Below, one piece after another: positions 8,889 through 16,307 of a stretch of DNA of 64,000 nt. The position numbers were made by a program, and so were the translations under genes. Source of the stretch: Pseudomonas sp. SJZ074 (GTDB lineage: Bacteria; Pseudomonadota; Gammaproteobacteria; Pseudomonadales; Pseudomonadaceae); NCBI RefSeq assembly GCF_007828215.1, contig NZ_VIUE01000010.1, positions 1 to 64,000 of the forward strand, written 5' to 3'. Below the pieces are notes generated by a model. That model ran no database searches. It saw nothing but the letters and a program-made list of their open reading frames with translations, and was not told where the DNA came from. Numbering within the stretch: the stretch's first letter is position 1; each line of letters opens with the position of its first letter.

Positions 8889-10369
8889 GCCTGGGTCACC
8901 ATTCTGATGACCTGTTCGTACATGTTCTGCTTGCCCTCATAGCCAATGGTCGGCGTAATGTCGTTTTGCGAAATACCAATCTCTTCGATCGACTCGGTTG
9001 GGAAGTGAGCCCTGTCGAATACTTCATGAAGGTTTGAATTCACTCCGTCGGGTAGCCAGACCTCAGGCCCCGACTCATCGATTCGGGCCTTGGCGATAAT
9101 GAATCGATAGCTTTCATGCGGGCGCAATGTCAGTGATTTCCAATCGCTGTTGCGCCCGTCGGTATAGTTGCGGCGCAGGTAGACGGTCTGTTCGAAGTCT
9201 TCGGTATTCAGCACCTGAGCGTGCAGCGATACGATATCTCCGTGCCACTCGAATTTTCGCTTCTCGTAAGCAGACAGCGCATCCTCTTGCATCCCGACCG
9301 GCGTACTGGCTTTGCATTCGCCCAGCAATTTGAAATGCGCATCATGGCCGCACCGGGAGCAGCAGCCTTTACTGTCCAGGCCGATGATTTCGGCGTTCAG
9401 GCCGTAGCGGGTAACGAGCAGGGCGTTACAGTTATTGCAACTGGTATTGGTACCTTCGACATCATTCACATTCCCCAGGTAGACATGCTCGACGCCCATG
9501 CTCCGGGCGACATCCCGAGCCTTCAGTAGCCTGTCTACCGGCGTTCGAACGCTATTGCTCATTTTGTAATCGGGGTGGAATCTCACGAAGTGCAGGGGCA
9601 CGTTCGGACCCAGTTCATCCAATACCCATTGGCTGATTTTTCTGGCCGTGTCTTCATCGTCGCTGATGTCGGTCACCATCAAGGTGCTGACTTCAACATA
9701 TTTTCCGGCGTCGTAGACTTTCTTGATACCTGCCAGGACCGGCTCAACCCAGCCCGTGGTGACTTTCCGATAGTATTCGGGGGAAATCGATTTGAGCGAA
9801 ATCGAGAAAATATCAATGACCGGCAACAATTCATCAATGGCTTCTTCACTGATGAAAAAGGCTGATTTATACAGGTTGATCAGGCCTGCTTCCTTGGCCA
9901 GTTTTGCCGTGTCGAGGATGAATTCATGCCATACCACAGGATCGTTATACGTCCAGGAGAGGACGCGTATCCCGTGCTTGAGCGCGGTTTCCACGACCTG
10001 CTCCGGGGTGTAGTAATACACATCCTTGTCGGTGACATACTTGGCTTGCGAGGTTTTCCAGTTATGGCAGTAACCGCAGTTGAGCATGCAACCAATGTTG
10101 CCCAGGGAAAGGATTCGCTCGCCGGGGGCAAAGTGGAAGACCGCCTCGGTTTCGATCGTCTCTTCAGTGCTGTGAACGCCTTTTCCGTAATTCAATGTAA
10201 CCAGTCGGCCGCCTCGATTTCCGCGAACCTTGCAAAAACCTAACTTGCCCTCCTGGATGACACAGTTGCGCGGTGAAAGATGACACTTTACAGCCCCCCC
10301 AGGAAGTAGTTCTTCCAGTTTTGCCGGGGTGCTTTCCAAGGTCCAGTTCTTATTTTTTGTAGTGTCCAT
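8885..10369 (-). CDS. AmmeMemoRadiSam-type radical SAM enzyme with C-terminal extension
   Basis: 494 aa. The N-terminal cysteine signature KCHLSPRNC...GFCKVRGN and the [4Fe-4S]-SAM motif C94-x3-C98-x2-C101 (GCMLNCGYCHNW) match the radical SAM member of the AmmeMemoRadiSam group (COG1180, PflA-like). A second cysteine cluster (SCNNCNALL and GCCSRCGH, about residues 310-345) looks like the family's zinc-ribbon or auxiliary site. About 130 further residues have no domain I recognise; family members are usually near 340-380 aa. The Memo and AMMECR1 partners are absent nearby. Instead it is coupled to two PLP enzymes, next to a YczE-type membrane protein and a LysE exporter. The reaction is unknown. 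The start is an ATG after GAGGAAATGAGAG. Confidence 0.88.
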   Translation of the reverse strand: MDTTKNKNWTLESTPAKLEELLPGGAVKCHLSPRNCVIQEGKLGFCKVRGNRGGRLVTLNYGKGVHSTEETIETEAVFHFAPGERILSLGNIGCMLNCGYCHNWKTSQAKYVTDKDVYYYTPEQVVETALKHGIRVLSWTYNDPVVWHEFILDTAKLAKEAGLINLYKSAFFISEEAIDELLPVIDIFSISLKSISPEYYRKVTTGWVEPVLAGIKKVYDAGKYVEVSTLMVTDISDDEDTARKISQWVLDELGPNVPLHFVRFHPDYKMSNSVRTPVDRLLKARDVARSMGVEHVYLGNVNDVEGTNTSCNNCNALLVTRYGLNAEIIGLDSKGCCSRCGHDAHFKLLGECKASTPVGMQEDALSAYEKRKFEWHGDIVSLHAQVLNTEDFEQTVYLRRNYTDGRNSDWKSLTLRPHESYRFIIAKARIDESGPEVWLPDGVNSNLHEVFDRAHFPTESIEEIGISQNDITPTIGYEGKQNMYEQVIRMVTQA

Positions 10370-10468
10370 CTCTCATTTCCTCATTGCGAAAGTTGCCAAC
10401 AACATCATCGGTCAAAAAATTGAGGCGAAACGATCCAGCCGCCATAAGTGGCAGTCATTTTGTTGTAA

Positions 10469-11182
10469 TCAGTAAACGGACGAGGCGCGTATCAACCCGT
10501 GGTTCTTGAGTGAGAAACGCCGGGTATTCATGTTCATGAACGGTTGAATAAGTGGGCCGATGACCAACAAGAAGGCAATTGTTCCCAGGCCAAAAGGACC
10601 TCCCAGCAACCAGCCACTTGAAAAGATGCCAATTTCAATGATCATTTTGGCCTTGGTGAATGACCAGCCCCATTTGGAAACCATGGTCAATACCACCAGA
10701 TCCATGATTCTGATGCCGATACCGCTCATAATGATCAACGCAGACGAGTAGGCACACAGGATCAGTCCCAGCGCCAGTAACGTGTACTCATTGAGTCTGG
10801 CAATCAAGTACTCGCCCATTCCCAGCACCGACCATAAGTCAATCAGCAGGCCTGTCAGCGTGGTGGTGATGAATGGGCTGATCGGAGGGTATTTTTTATT
10901 CCAGAGCATCCACCATATTAGAAAGAACAAGGAGACAATGGCCGAGCATGCGCCCATTCCGAAGGCAAGTAGCTTATCTATCGAAATGATCAGGACATCT
11001 AAAGGATCGGTTCCCAGTTGGCTGATAATGAAGCACTTGGCGCCCACCGAAAAGAGGCAGACGCCCATCAGGTACATCAGCAGCTGATCCCTTTTGAAAT
11101 TACCCAGATCTAGGACTTGCGTTCCAACATGCTGGGCCAACGGATGAGACTTTTTTCCACACTTTATTTTCTCATCTTCCAT
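10469..11182 (-). CDS. YczE/YitT-type integral membrane protein
   Basis: 237 aa with about five hydrophobic helices after a 35-residue polar N terminus. Family hallmarks are the SQLGTDPLDVLIISI segment and the late GGPFGLGTIAFLLVIGP segment, both seen in YczE-like proteins. The family's biochemical role is not established; members often sit beside MocR-type or antibiotic-synthesis genes. Here it is the first gene of the minus-strand operon, 99 bases before the radical SAM gene and divergent from the Lrp/AsnC regulator. A transport or membrane role for the cluster's substrate or product is possible. It is markedly AT-rich compared with the rest of the window. Confidence 0.85.
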   Translation of the reverse strand: MEDEKIKCGKKSHPLAQHVGTQVLDLGNFKRDQLLMYLMGVCLFSVGAKCFIISQLGTDPLDVLIISIDKLLAFGMGACSAIVSLFFLIWWMLWNKKYPPISPFITTTLTGLLIDLWSVLGMGEYLIARLNEYTLLALGLILCAYSSALIIMSGIGIRIMDLVVLTMVSKWGWSFTKAKMIIEIGIFSSGWLLGGPFGLGTIAFLLVIGPLIQPFMNMNTRRFSLKNHGLIRASSVY

Positions 11183-11321
11183 ACGAACACCATCCCTGGA
11201 GAGAATATTTTATTATGCAGTGCGTCATGTTAACGAGGAGGGCTATTGATGCCCGGATTCTTTTCAGGCTTTTCAGGCAAGAAATAGGCTAGCACTCTGC
11301 TTTATTTTGGTGCATGATTTT

Positions 11322-11351
11322 TTTAATGAAAAACGCGGGCTTTTCATTAAA
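11322..11351. promoter_or_regulatory. Candidate Lrp/AsnC operator (perfect dyad)
   Basis: Arms TTTAATGAAAA (11322-11332) and TTTTCATTAAA (11341-11351) are perfect inverted repeats around an 8-base GC-rich centre, 29 bases upstream of the regulator ATG, in the divergent region shared with the YczE operon. The position suggests autoregulation and control of the divergent operon. Binding is inferred only. The rest of 11183-11380 is AT-rich with no gene. Confidence 0.6.
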
Positions 11352-11380
11352 TTTTACAGTTCTTACCAAGAGAAACGAAC

Positions 11381-11812
11381 ATGGACCGTATAGACATAAA
11401 AATCCTGGGGAAGGTACAGGACTGTGGCCGCATTTCCATCACGGAACTTTCCAAGCACGCGGGTCTTTCTATTCCTGCCACCACTGACAGGTTACGCAAA
11501 CTGGAAGACTCTGGGGTCATCAAGGGCTATAGCGCCCAGTTAGACCCCGCCAAGTTGGGGTACGGCATCTCTGCTGTCGTCGGCATCACCACTCTCAAGC
11601 CGGCGAAAGCCAAATTGATAGCGACGCTCCAGGACATTCCCGAAGTCGTTGAGTGCCTGCATATCACAGGTAACGATTCCTACCTGATCAGGATCTATGC
11701 CAAATCGATGGCTGAAATCGAGGCGATCATTGCCAATATCAACGCGTACGGAGAGACGCGCACCAGCATTGTCTTGTCAGTCCCTATCGAGAGAAGAAAG
11801 CTCGCCCCTTGA
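11381..11812 (+). CDS. Lrp/AsnC-family transcriptional regulator
   Basis: 143 aa. The N-terminal helix-turn-helix lies at about residues 3-60 (ITELSKHAGLSIPATTDRLRKLEDSGVIKGY); the C-terminal RAM/AsnC ligand domain spans about 66-140, with GNDSYLIRIYAKSMAEIEAI typical of the effector-binding part. These octameric regulators sense amino acids. It is divergent from the YczE-radical SAM-PLP operon and separated from it by 198 bases that contain a perfect dyad, so it is the likely local regulator, including of the LysE-type exporter at the other end. The effector is probably the pathway's substrate or product amino acid (inference). Confidence 0.93.
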   Translation: MDRIDIKILGKVQDCGRISITELSKHAGLSIPATTDRLRKLEDSGVIKGYSAQLDPAKLGYGISAVVGITTLKPAKAKLIATLQDIPEVVECLHITGNDSYLIRIYAKSMAEIEAIIANINAYGETRTSIVLSVPIERRKLAP

Positions 11813-11847
11813 AAGCCTGAACGCCAGTCTCCGTATCAAGATGCTCA

Positions 11848-12717
11848 TCACCCCTCCAAGCTGTGTACCAGGCTCTCAAGCGTTGCCGTGCTCGCTTCCT
11901 CCGGCACCGATGGCGTGACGACCGTTGTGCGCACGTGCCGCGCCAGGCGGTATTCGCTGGGCGTGCAACTGGCGTATTGTTTGAAAGCGCGAGCGAAGTA
12001 GGACGGATCCTTGAAGCCGGCTTCATAGCCGATGCTGGTGATGGGCATTTCGCTGTTATCGAGCAGTTCCTTGGCAAAACTCATGCGCTTGTTCAGGACG
12101 TAGTCGGTAAAGCCCAGCCCGTTGGCTTCCTTGAACAGGCGGCTGAAGCGAAACGTGGTCATGCCGCAACGCTTGGCCAGGTCACGCTGATCGATGCTTT
12201 CGCGAAAGTGCTGGTCGATGTACAACAGGATGTGGTTGAGGGCCTGGTGTTTCTGGTGGCCGGAGGTCAGGCGGATGCTGTCCGGCAGGGAGGGGGAGTG
12301 GTCGATCAACGACGTCTTGCCCCGGCCGCCGATATTGCGTCGCAACTCGCATAATTGCACCACCGCTGTCAGGTAGCGCTTTCTTTCGGTGGCTGAAAGG
12401 GGCAGGACCATGTATTCCCAGACATTGGAGCGCATGGCCCAGACCGCCAGCTCTTCGGAGTGCTGCACGGTGAACATGGTGATGGGGATGGTCGGCACGG
12501 TCCGTTTGATCTCCAGCAAACGCCTCAGGCCCGGAGTGTCCGGTCGGTCGAAGTGAATGCAGATCATGTCGACCTGCTCTCCACCCGGCAGCATGGTGTT
12601 GTTGGCCAGCGTGCAATGGCAGGCTTGCTCGAACTGGATGGCGAGTTCCTTCGTGGACCGATCGTGAGTCAGATCGAACCACAACAACCTTGGCTTTCCG
12701 GTCAGATTCGACGTCAT
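11848..12717 (-). CDS. AraC-family regulator with a pseudo-receiver N-terminal domain
   Basis: 289 aa from ATG 12717; a TTG at 12765 would add 16 residues. The last ~100 residues form the two-helix-turn-helix AraC domain (RDLAKRCGMTTFRFSRLFKEANG and ITSIGYEAGFKDPSYFARAFKQY). Residues about 10-120 look like a CheY-type receiver: β3 ends in IHFDRPD, with a possible acceptor aspartate, but the conserved lysine-proline near the end is replaced (VLPLSA), so phosphorylation-driven switching is doubtful. It is divergent from the two flp pilin genes, and two direct repeats of the AraC-site type lie between. I infer that it regulates the tad/flp locus. Confidence 0.9.
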   Translation of the reverse strand: MTSNLTGKPRLLWFDLTHDRSTKELAIQFEQACHCTLANNTMLPGGEQVDMICIHFDRPDTPGLRRLLEIKRTVPTIPITMFTVQHSEELAVWAMRSNVWEYMVLPLSATERKRYLTAVVQLCELRRNIGGRGKTSLIDHSPSLPDSIRLTSGHQKHQALNHILLYIDQHFRESIDQRDLAKRCGMTTFRFSRLFKEANGLGFTDYVLNKRMSFAKELLDNSEMPITSIGYEAGFKDPSYFARAFKQYASCTPSEYRLARHVRTTVVTPSVPEEASTATLESLVHSLEG

Positions 12718-12859
12718 GTGCCTACTCAGTGGTTCTTCCTGCCCTTTAGCCGGAAGTATCGTCAATGTGCTATTACCGCGCCGAATAAATTCTTATCAAA
12801 AATCACATTTTTATCGCCATTCCATCGCAACGGCTCCCACGGCCCCAGCGGACGACCTT

Positions 12860-12896
12860 GCGCAAAATAATCCTAGCGATGTGCAAAATCCTCCTA
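12860..12896. promoter_or_regulatory. Direct repeats, candidate AraC-type operator
   Basis: GCGCAAAATAATCCTA (12860-12875) and GTGCAAAATCCTCCTA (12881-12896) match at 13 of 16 positions and start exactly 21 bases apart, two helical turns, as expected for an AraC-family dimer. They lie between the divergent araC-like gene and the first flp gene, 88 bases before the pilin ATG. The rest of 12718-12983 shows no gene. Confidence 0.6.
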
Positions 12897-12983
12897 ACGG
12901 CTACGCCGGCCTCCTGACTAGGGTTGCATCAGGCAGTTCGCAATGTCCTGCCCTTGAAAAACAACCCCGATGAGGTGCGCGAA

Positions 12984-13178
12984 ATGACTCTTCAAACTAT
13001 CAAGGCTTCGGTACGGAAGTTCGCCAAAGATGAAGATGGCCTGACCATTGTGGAATACGCCGTGGCCGGTGGGTTGATCACCGTATTGGTGGCCGCTGCC
13101 TTTGTTCTGCTGGGCGGTGCCGTGAATACCAAGATCCGTGCGCTGTGCCAGGCCGTCAACGGCAACGTTGCCTGCTGA
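12984..13178 (+). CDS. flp: Flp-family type IVb pilin, copy 1
   Basis: 64 aa. A positively charged leader ends EDG, and the prepilin signature DG/LTIVEYAVAGG places cleavage after G19, leaving a mature pilin of 45 aa with the conserved glutamate-tyrosine pair E24-Y25 and a long hydrophobic helix. Two cysteines, C55 and C64, near the C terminus could form a disulfide. The ATG chosen here follows GAGG at a good distance; an in-frame codon 60 bases upstream is not needed. It is the major subunit of the Tad/Flp pilus, processed by the prepilin peptidase encoded downstream. Confidence 0.95.
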   Translation: MTLQTIKASVRKFAKDEDGLTIVEYAVAGGLITVLVAAAFVLLGGAVNTKIRALCQAVNGNVAC

Positions 13179-13331
13179 TCTCAACGCTTTGCGATAGGGG
13201 ACACGGCAACTTTCACGGAATCACGCTTGCGACTCTTTTGCAGTGAGTACAACGAATATTTCAAATGGACTTGGCGCTGTCCCCACAACTAAGTTCATGG
13301 CCGTATTACTTCCGAATGTGAGGTAAATAAA

Positions 13332-13526
13332 ATGACTCTGCACACAATCAGAACTTCGATCCGCCGGTTCGCCAAAGATGAAGAAGGCTTGACCATCGTG
13401 GAATACGCGGTGGCGGGTGGCTTGATCACGGTGTTGGTGGCAGCGGCATTCGTCCTCTTGGGCGGTGCGGTGGATACCAAGATCCGGGCGCTCTGCCAGG
13501 TCGTCAACAGCAACGTTGCCTGCTAA
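13332..13526 (+). CDS. flp: Flp-family type IVb pilin, copy 2
   Basis: 64 aa, differing from the first Flp pilin at 9 of 64 positions, with the same processing site after G19, the same E24-Y25 pair and the same C55/C64 pair. Most differences lie in the leader; the mature part differs at only three positions (48, 57, 60). The start follows GAGGT. The tandem copy is a recent duplication and could provide a minor or alternately expressed subunit. 153 bases separate the two genes, with no terminator that I can see. Confidence 0.95.
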   Translation: MTLHTIRTSIRRFAKDEEGLTIVEYAVAGGLITVLVAAAFVLLGGAVDTKIRALCQVVNSNVAC

Positions 13527-13552
13527 CGATAACTGCAACCGGGAGACGCGCC

Positions 13553-14083
13553 ATGTCCATGGAATTGCTGGTATCGACATTAGTACTGCTGGGACTGTTG
13601 GGTGTGGCGGTGGTAAGCGATCTGCTCCGCCACCGTATCCCCAACTCACTGGTCCTTCTGGGGCTCGCCCTGGGGCTGGCCGGTCAGGTCTACACGGGCG
13701 GGATCAGTGGCTTGGGCGACAGCCTGCTGGGCATGCTGATTTGCTTCGGGCTGTTCCTGCCGATGTACGCGGTGGGTGGGATGGCGGCCGGTGACGTCAA
13801 GCTGATGACCATGGTCGGCAGCTTCCTGCCGTTCCACTACGCATTGTGGGCCGCACTGTTCAGCCTGATCGCCGGCGGCGTGTGCGGATTTCTGATTGTC
13901 CTGGCCCGCGGACAACTGCTGCAAACCCTCGGGCGTTACTGGCTGATCGTTCGGGCCCAGTCCTACCTGGCGCCTACTTCGGACGAAGTGGCCGGCAAAC
14001 CCTTTCCTTATTCGATTGCGATCCTGATCGGCACATTGAACAGCGTCTATTGGCAACTGGTTGCCGGCGGCTGGGGAGTCTAG
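13553..14083 (+). CDS. fppA: Prepilin peptidase, CpaA/FppA type (A24)
   Basis: 176 aa, about the length of the short Flp peptidases that lack the N-methylase domain of PilD. Six hydrophobic segments; the two catalytic aspartates are seen in VVSDLLRHRIPNSL (after helix 1) and GGMAAGDVKLMTMVG (GD motif). It is an inner-membrane aspartic protease that removes the Flp and TadE/F-type leaders. It starts 26 bases after the second flp gene and ends 2 bases before the following ATPase gene. Confidence 0.93.
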   Translation: MSMELLVSTLVLLGLLGVAVVSDLLRHRIPNSLVLLGLALGLAGQVYTGGISGLGDSLLGMLICFGLFLPMYAVGGMAAGDVKLMTMVGSFLPFHYALWAALFSLIAGGVCGFLIVLARGQLLQTLGRYWLIVRAQSYLAPTSDEVAGKPFPYSIAILIGTLNSVYWQLVAGGWGV

Positions 14084-14085
14084 TC

Positions 14086-15414
14086 ATGCACGTCATCAAC
14101 GATAGTGATGCCTATCCCAGTGAGCGGGAGGCGGTACAACGCCTGGCGCCCCAGCCTTGCACGATTCGCGACACCGGCCTGACCGACAGTTTCCTTGGCG
14201 AACTGGTGTGCAAGCACCTGCATGACGCCGGTGTGCTGGACATGCCGCGGCTGGTCGAACGGCTGGCGCTGACCGGCGCGGTGCTGGAGGAAGTCCTGGC
14301 GTTCTTGCGCAAGGATGGCCGTGTCGAGGTGCTCGGCCAGATCGGTCAGGCCAGTGTGCAGGCCCTGCGTTATGGCCTGACCGAACGCGGCCGCAGTTCT
14401 GCCCGGGACGCCCTGGCCCGCAGTGGTTATATCGGTGCGGCGCCGTTCCCGGTGAGCACCTATCGTTCCCTGATCAAGATCCAGACCATCCACCATGGCC
14501 GCATCACCGCCAACGACATGCAGCGGGCCCTGTCGGGCGTGGTGCTGAGCCAAGGCATGCTCGACCAGTTGGGCGTGGCCCTGAACTCCGGGCGGGCGAT
14601 CATGATTTATGGCCCGGCGGGCACCGGCAAGACCTACGTCAGCAGCCGGTTGATCCGCCTGTTTGCCGAGGCCATCTGGGTGCCCCACGCCATTGTCATC
14701 AACGAGTCGGTGATCGAGATCTACGACCCACAGGTGCATCAGCGCCTGGATGACAACAGCCAACCGAACAACCTGATGCTCAACGAAGGCATCGACCGCC
14801 GGCTGCTGTGCTGCAAACGCCCCATCGTCATCACCGGTGGCGAGCTGAGCATGGAGCAGCTGGACGTCCGCTACGATCCGTTCACCCGTCAATACCAGGC
14901 CGCCTTGCAACTCAAGGCCAGCAATGGCCTGTTCATCATTGACGACATGGGCCGCCAGCGCATGGCCCCGGCCGAGTTGCTCAATCGCTGGATCGTGCCC
15001 ATGGAAGAGAAGCGCGACTTCATCAACCTGGGCGGTGGCCGGCATTGCGAACTGCCGTTCGACCTCGTCCTGGTGTTCTCCACCAACCTCAATCCGTTGG
15101 AGCTGGCCGACGAGGCGTTCCTGCGGCGCATTGGCTACAAGGTCCAGTTCGGTTACCTCAAGCCCGACGAATACGAACGCATCTGGCGCCAGGAATGCGA
15201 GCGCCTGGGTGTCCCTTACGACCCGCTGTTGGTGCGTTATGTATTGCAGCGGTTGTATGCCGGCGAGGGCATGCCCCTGGTGCCTTGCCATCCCCGCGAC
15301 CTGTTGAACATGGCGCTCGACCGCCAGCGCTACCTGGGCGGTTCCGGACCCCTGATGCCGCAAGAGCTGGAATGGGCCTGGCACAACTACTTCGTTCAGC
15401 TCGACTTTCTTTGA
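14086..15414 (+). CDS. AAA-family ATPase of the Tad/Flp locus
   Basis: 442 aa. The N-terminal ~130 residues look like a winged-helix, DNA-binding-like region (FLGELVCKHLHDAGVLDMPR... and GQIGQASVQALRYGLTERGR). An AAA module follows, with Walker A GPAGTGKT (K182), Walker B GLFIIDDMGRQ, sensor 1 VFSTNLNP and an arginine-finger-like FLRRIG. It is not TadA and not TadZ, both of which occur later in the locus. Its start is two bases after the prepilin peptidase stop, and cpaB follows after 15 bases, so it is firmly inside the operon. I know of no assigned role; assembly remodelling or regulation are possible. The frame is open upstream inside fppA, but the ATG at 14086 is the natural start. Confidence 0.87.
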   Translation: MHVINDSDAYPSEREAVQRLAPQPCTIRDTGLTDSFLGELVCKHLHDAGVLDMPRLVERLALTGAVLEEVLAFLRKDGRVEVLGQIGQASVQALRYGLTERGRSSARDALARSGYIGAAPFPVSTYRSLIKIQTIHHGRITANDMQRALSGVVLSQGMLDQLGVALNSGRAIMIYGPAGTGKTYVSSRLIRLFAEAIWVPHAIVINESVIEIYDPQVHQRLDDNSQPNNLMLNEGIDRRLLCCKRPIVITGGELSMEQLDVRYDPFTRQYQAALQLKASNGLFIIDDMGRQRMAPAELLNRWIVPMEEKRDFINLGGGRHCELPFDLVLVFSTNLNPLELADEAFLRRIGYKVQFGYLKPDEYERIWRQECERLGVPYDPLLVRYVLQRLYAGEGMPLVPCHPRDLLNMALDRQRYLGGSGPLMPQELEWAWHNYFVQLDFL

Positions 15415-15429
15415 TTCGGAGATACCGAC

Positions 15430-16245
15430 ATGAGCTCTCGTACGCTTCCGCTGATTGGCGTTTCCCTGGTAATGGGCCTTGGCGCTGCATGGATGGCCGA
15501 CTCCTGGTTGAGTGCGCGACTCAATGCGACCCCCGATGATCATCTGCGCAGTGTGGTGGTCGCCACTGTGGAAATCCCCTTCGGGCAAATGGTCGAGGCC
15601 CAGCAGGTCACGACCGTACGCATGCCGATGGATACGATTCCGGACGATGCCTTCGACGCCAGTGAAAAGGCCGTGGGCAAGATCGCCACGTTCGACATCC
15701 TGCGCGGCGATATCGTGCGCGGTGCGCGTCTGAGCGAACACCTGGGGGGCAGCACCCTGGCCTCGCTGATCGCGCCCGACAAGCGTGCCGTCTCGGTACG
15801 GGTCGACGATGTCGTCGGCGTCGGCGGGTTCCTGTTGCCGGGTAACCGGGTCGATGTGCTCGCGACCAAGACCACCAGTGCCGGCAGTAACAGCGCCACG
15901 TCCCGGACGATCCTGGAAAACCTGCGGGTACTGGCGGTAGACCAGACCGCGGGCACCGACAAGACCCAACCGGTGGTGGTGCGGGCCGTGACGCTGGAGA
16001 TGACGGCGGTCGAAGCGGAGGCGCTGGTCACCGCGCAAACCGAAGGCAAGCTGCAACTGGCCTTGCGCAACCCCCTGAACCTGGAGAAGAAAGCCGTGGC
16101 TGTCGCACCGCCAGCGCCACCGGTCATGGCGGTAGCCGCCGCTCCGGTACCACGGCCCATCGTGCAACGCGTCGTCAAGGCGCAGGACAGCGCAGAGGTG
16201 ACGGTGATCCGTGGCATTGAAAGCAAGGTGATCAACCTTCGCTGA
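15430..16245 (+). CDS. cpaB: Flp pilus assembly protein CpaB/RcpC
   Basis: 271 aa. One N-terminal membrane segment (LPLIGVSLVMGLGAAWMADSW), then a SAF domain (VVATVEIPFGQMVEAQQV...ILRGDIVRGARLSE) and the RcpC core (DKRAVSVRVDDVVGVGGFLLPGNRVDVL). CpaB/RcpC is a periplasmic component that helps the secretin assemble and may bind peptidoglycan or pilus. The C-terminal ~60 residues are alanine- and proline-rich, ending IRGIESKVINLR. Encoded 15 bases after the AAA ATPase. Confidence 0.93.
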   Translation: MSSRTLPLIGVSLVMGLGAAWMADSWLSARLNATPDDHLRSVVVATVEIPFGQMVEAQQVTTVRMPMDTIPDDAFDASEKAVGKIATFDILRGDIVRGARLSEHLGGSTLASLIAPDKRAVSVRVDDVVGVGGFLLPGNRVDVLATKTTSAGSNSATSRTILENLRVLAVDQTAGTDKTQPVVVRAVTLEMTAVEAEALVTAQTEGKLQLALRNPLNLEKKAVAVAPPAPPVMAVAAAPVPRPIVQRVVKAQDSAEVTVIRGIESKVINLR

Positions 16246-16307
16246 GCGGCGTGAACCAGCCTGGTTCCCAGGCGATGGCGATCCTCAATGCAGTCGACGA
16301 GGGCGTG

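Noticed and set aside
5483..11847. tRNA-borne integrative element
   Set aside because: No integrase gene and no copy of the tRNA 3' end found downstream by eye; the base-composition shift alone does not prove an element.
14080..16167. Minus-strand 695-codon open frame
   Set aside because: Lies fully antisense to the AAA ATPase and cpaB genes, rich in H, G, Q and R as antisense shadows are.
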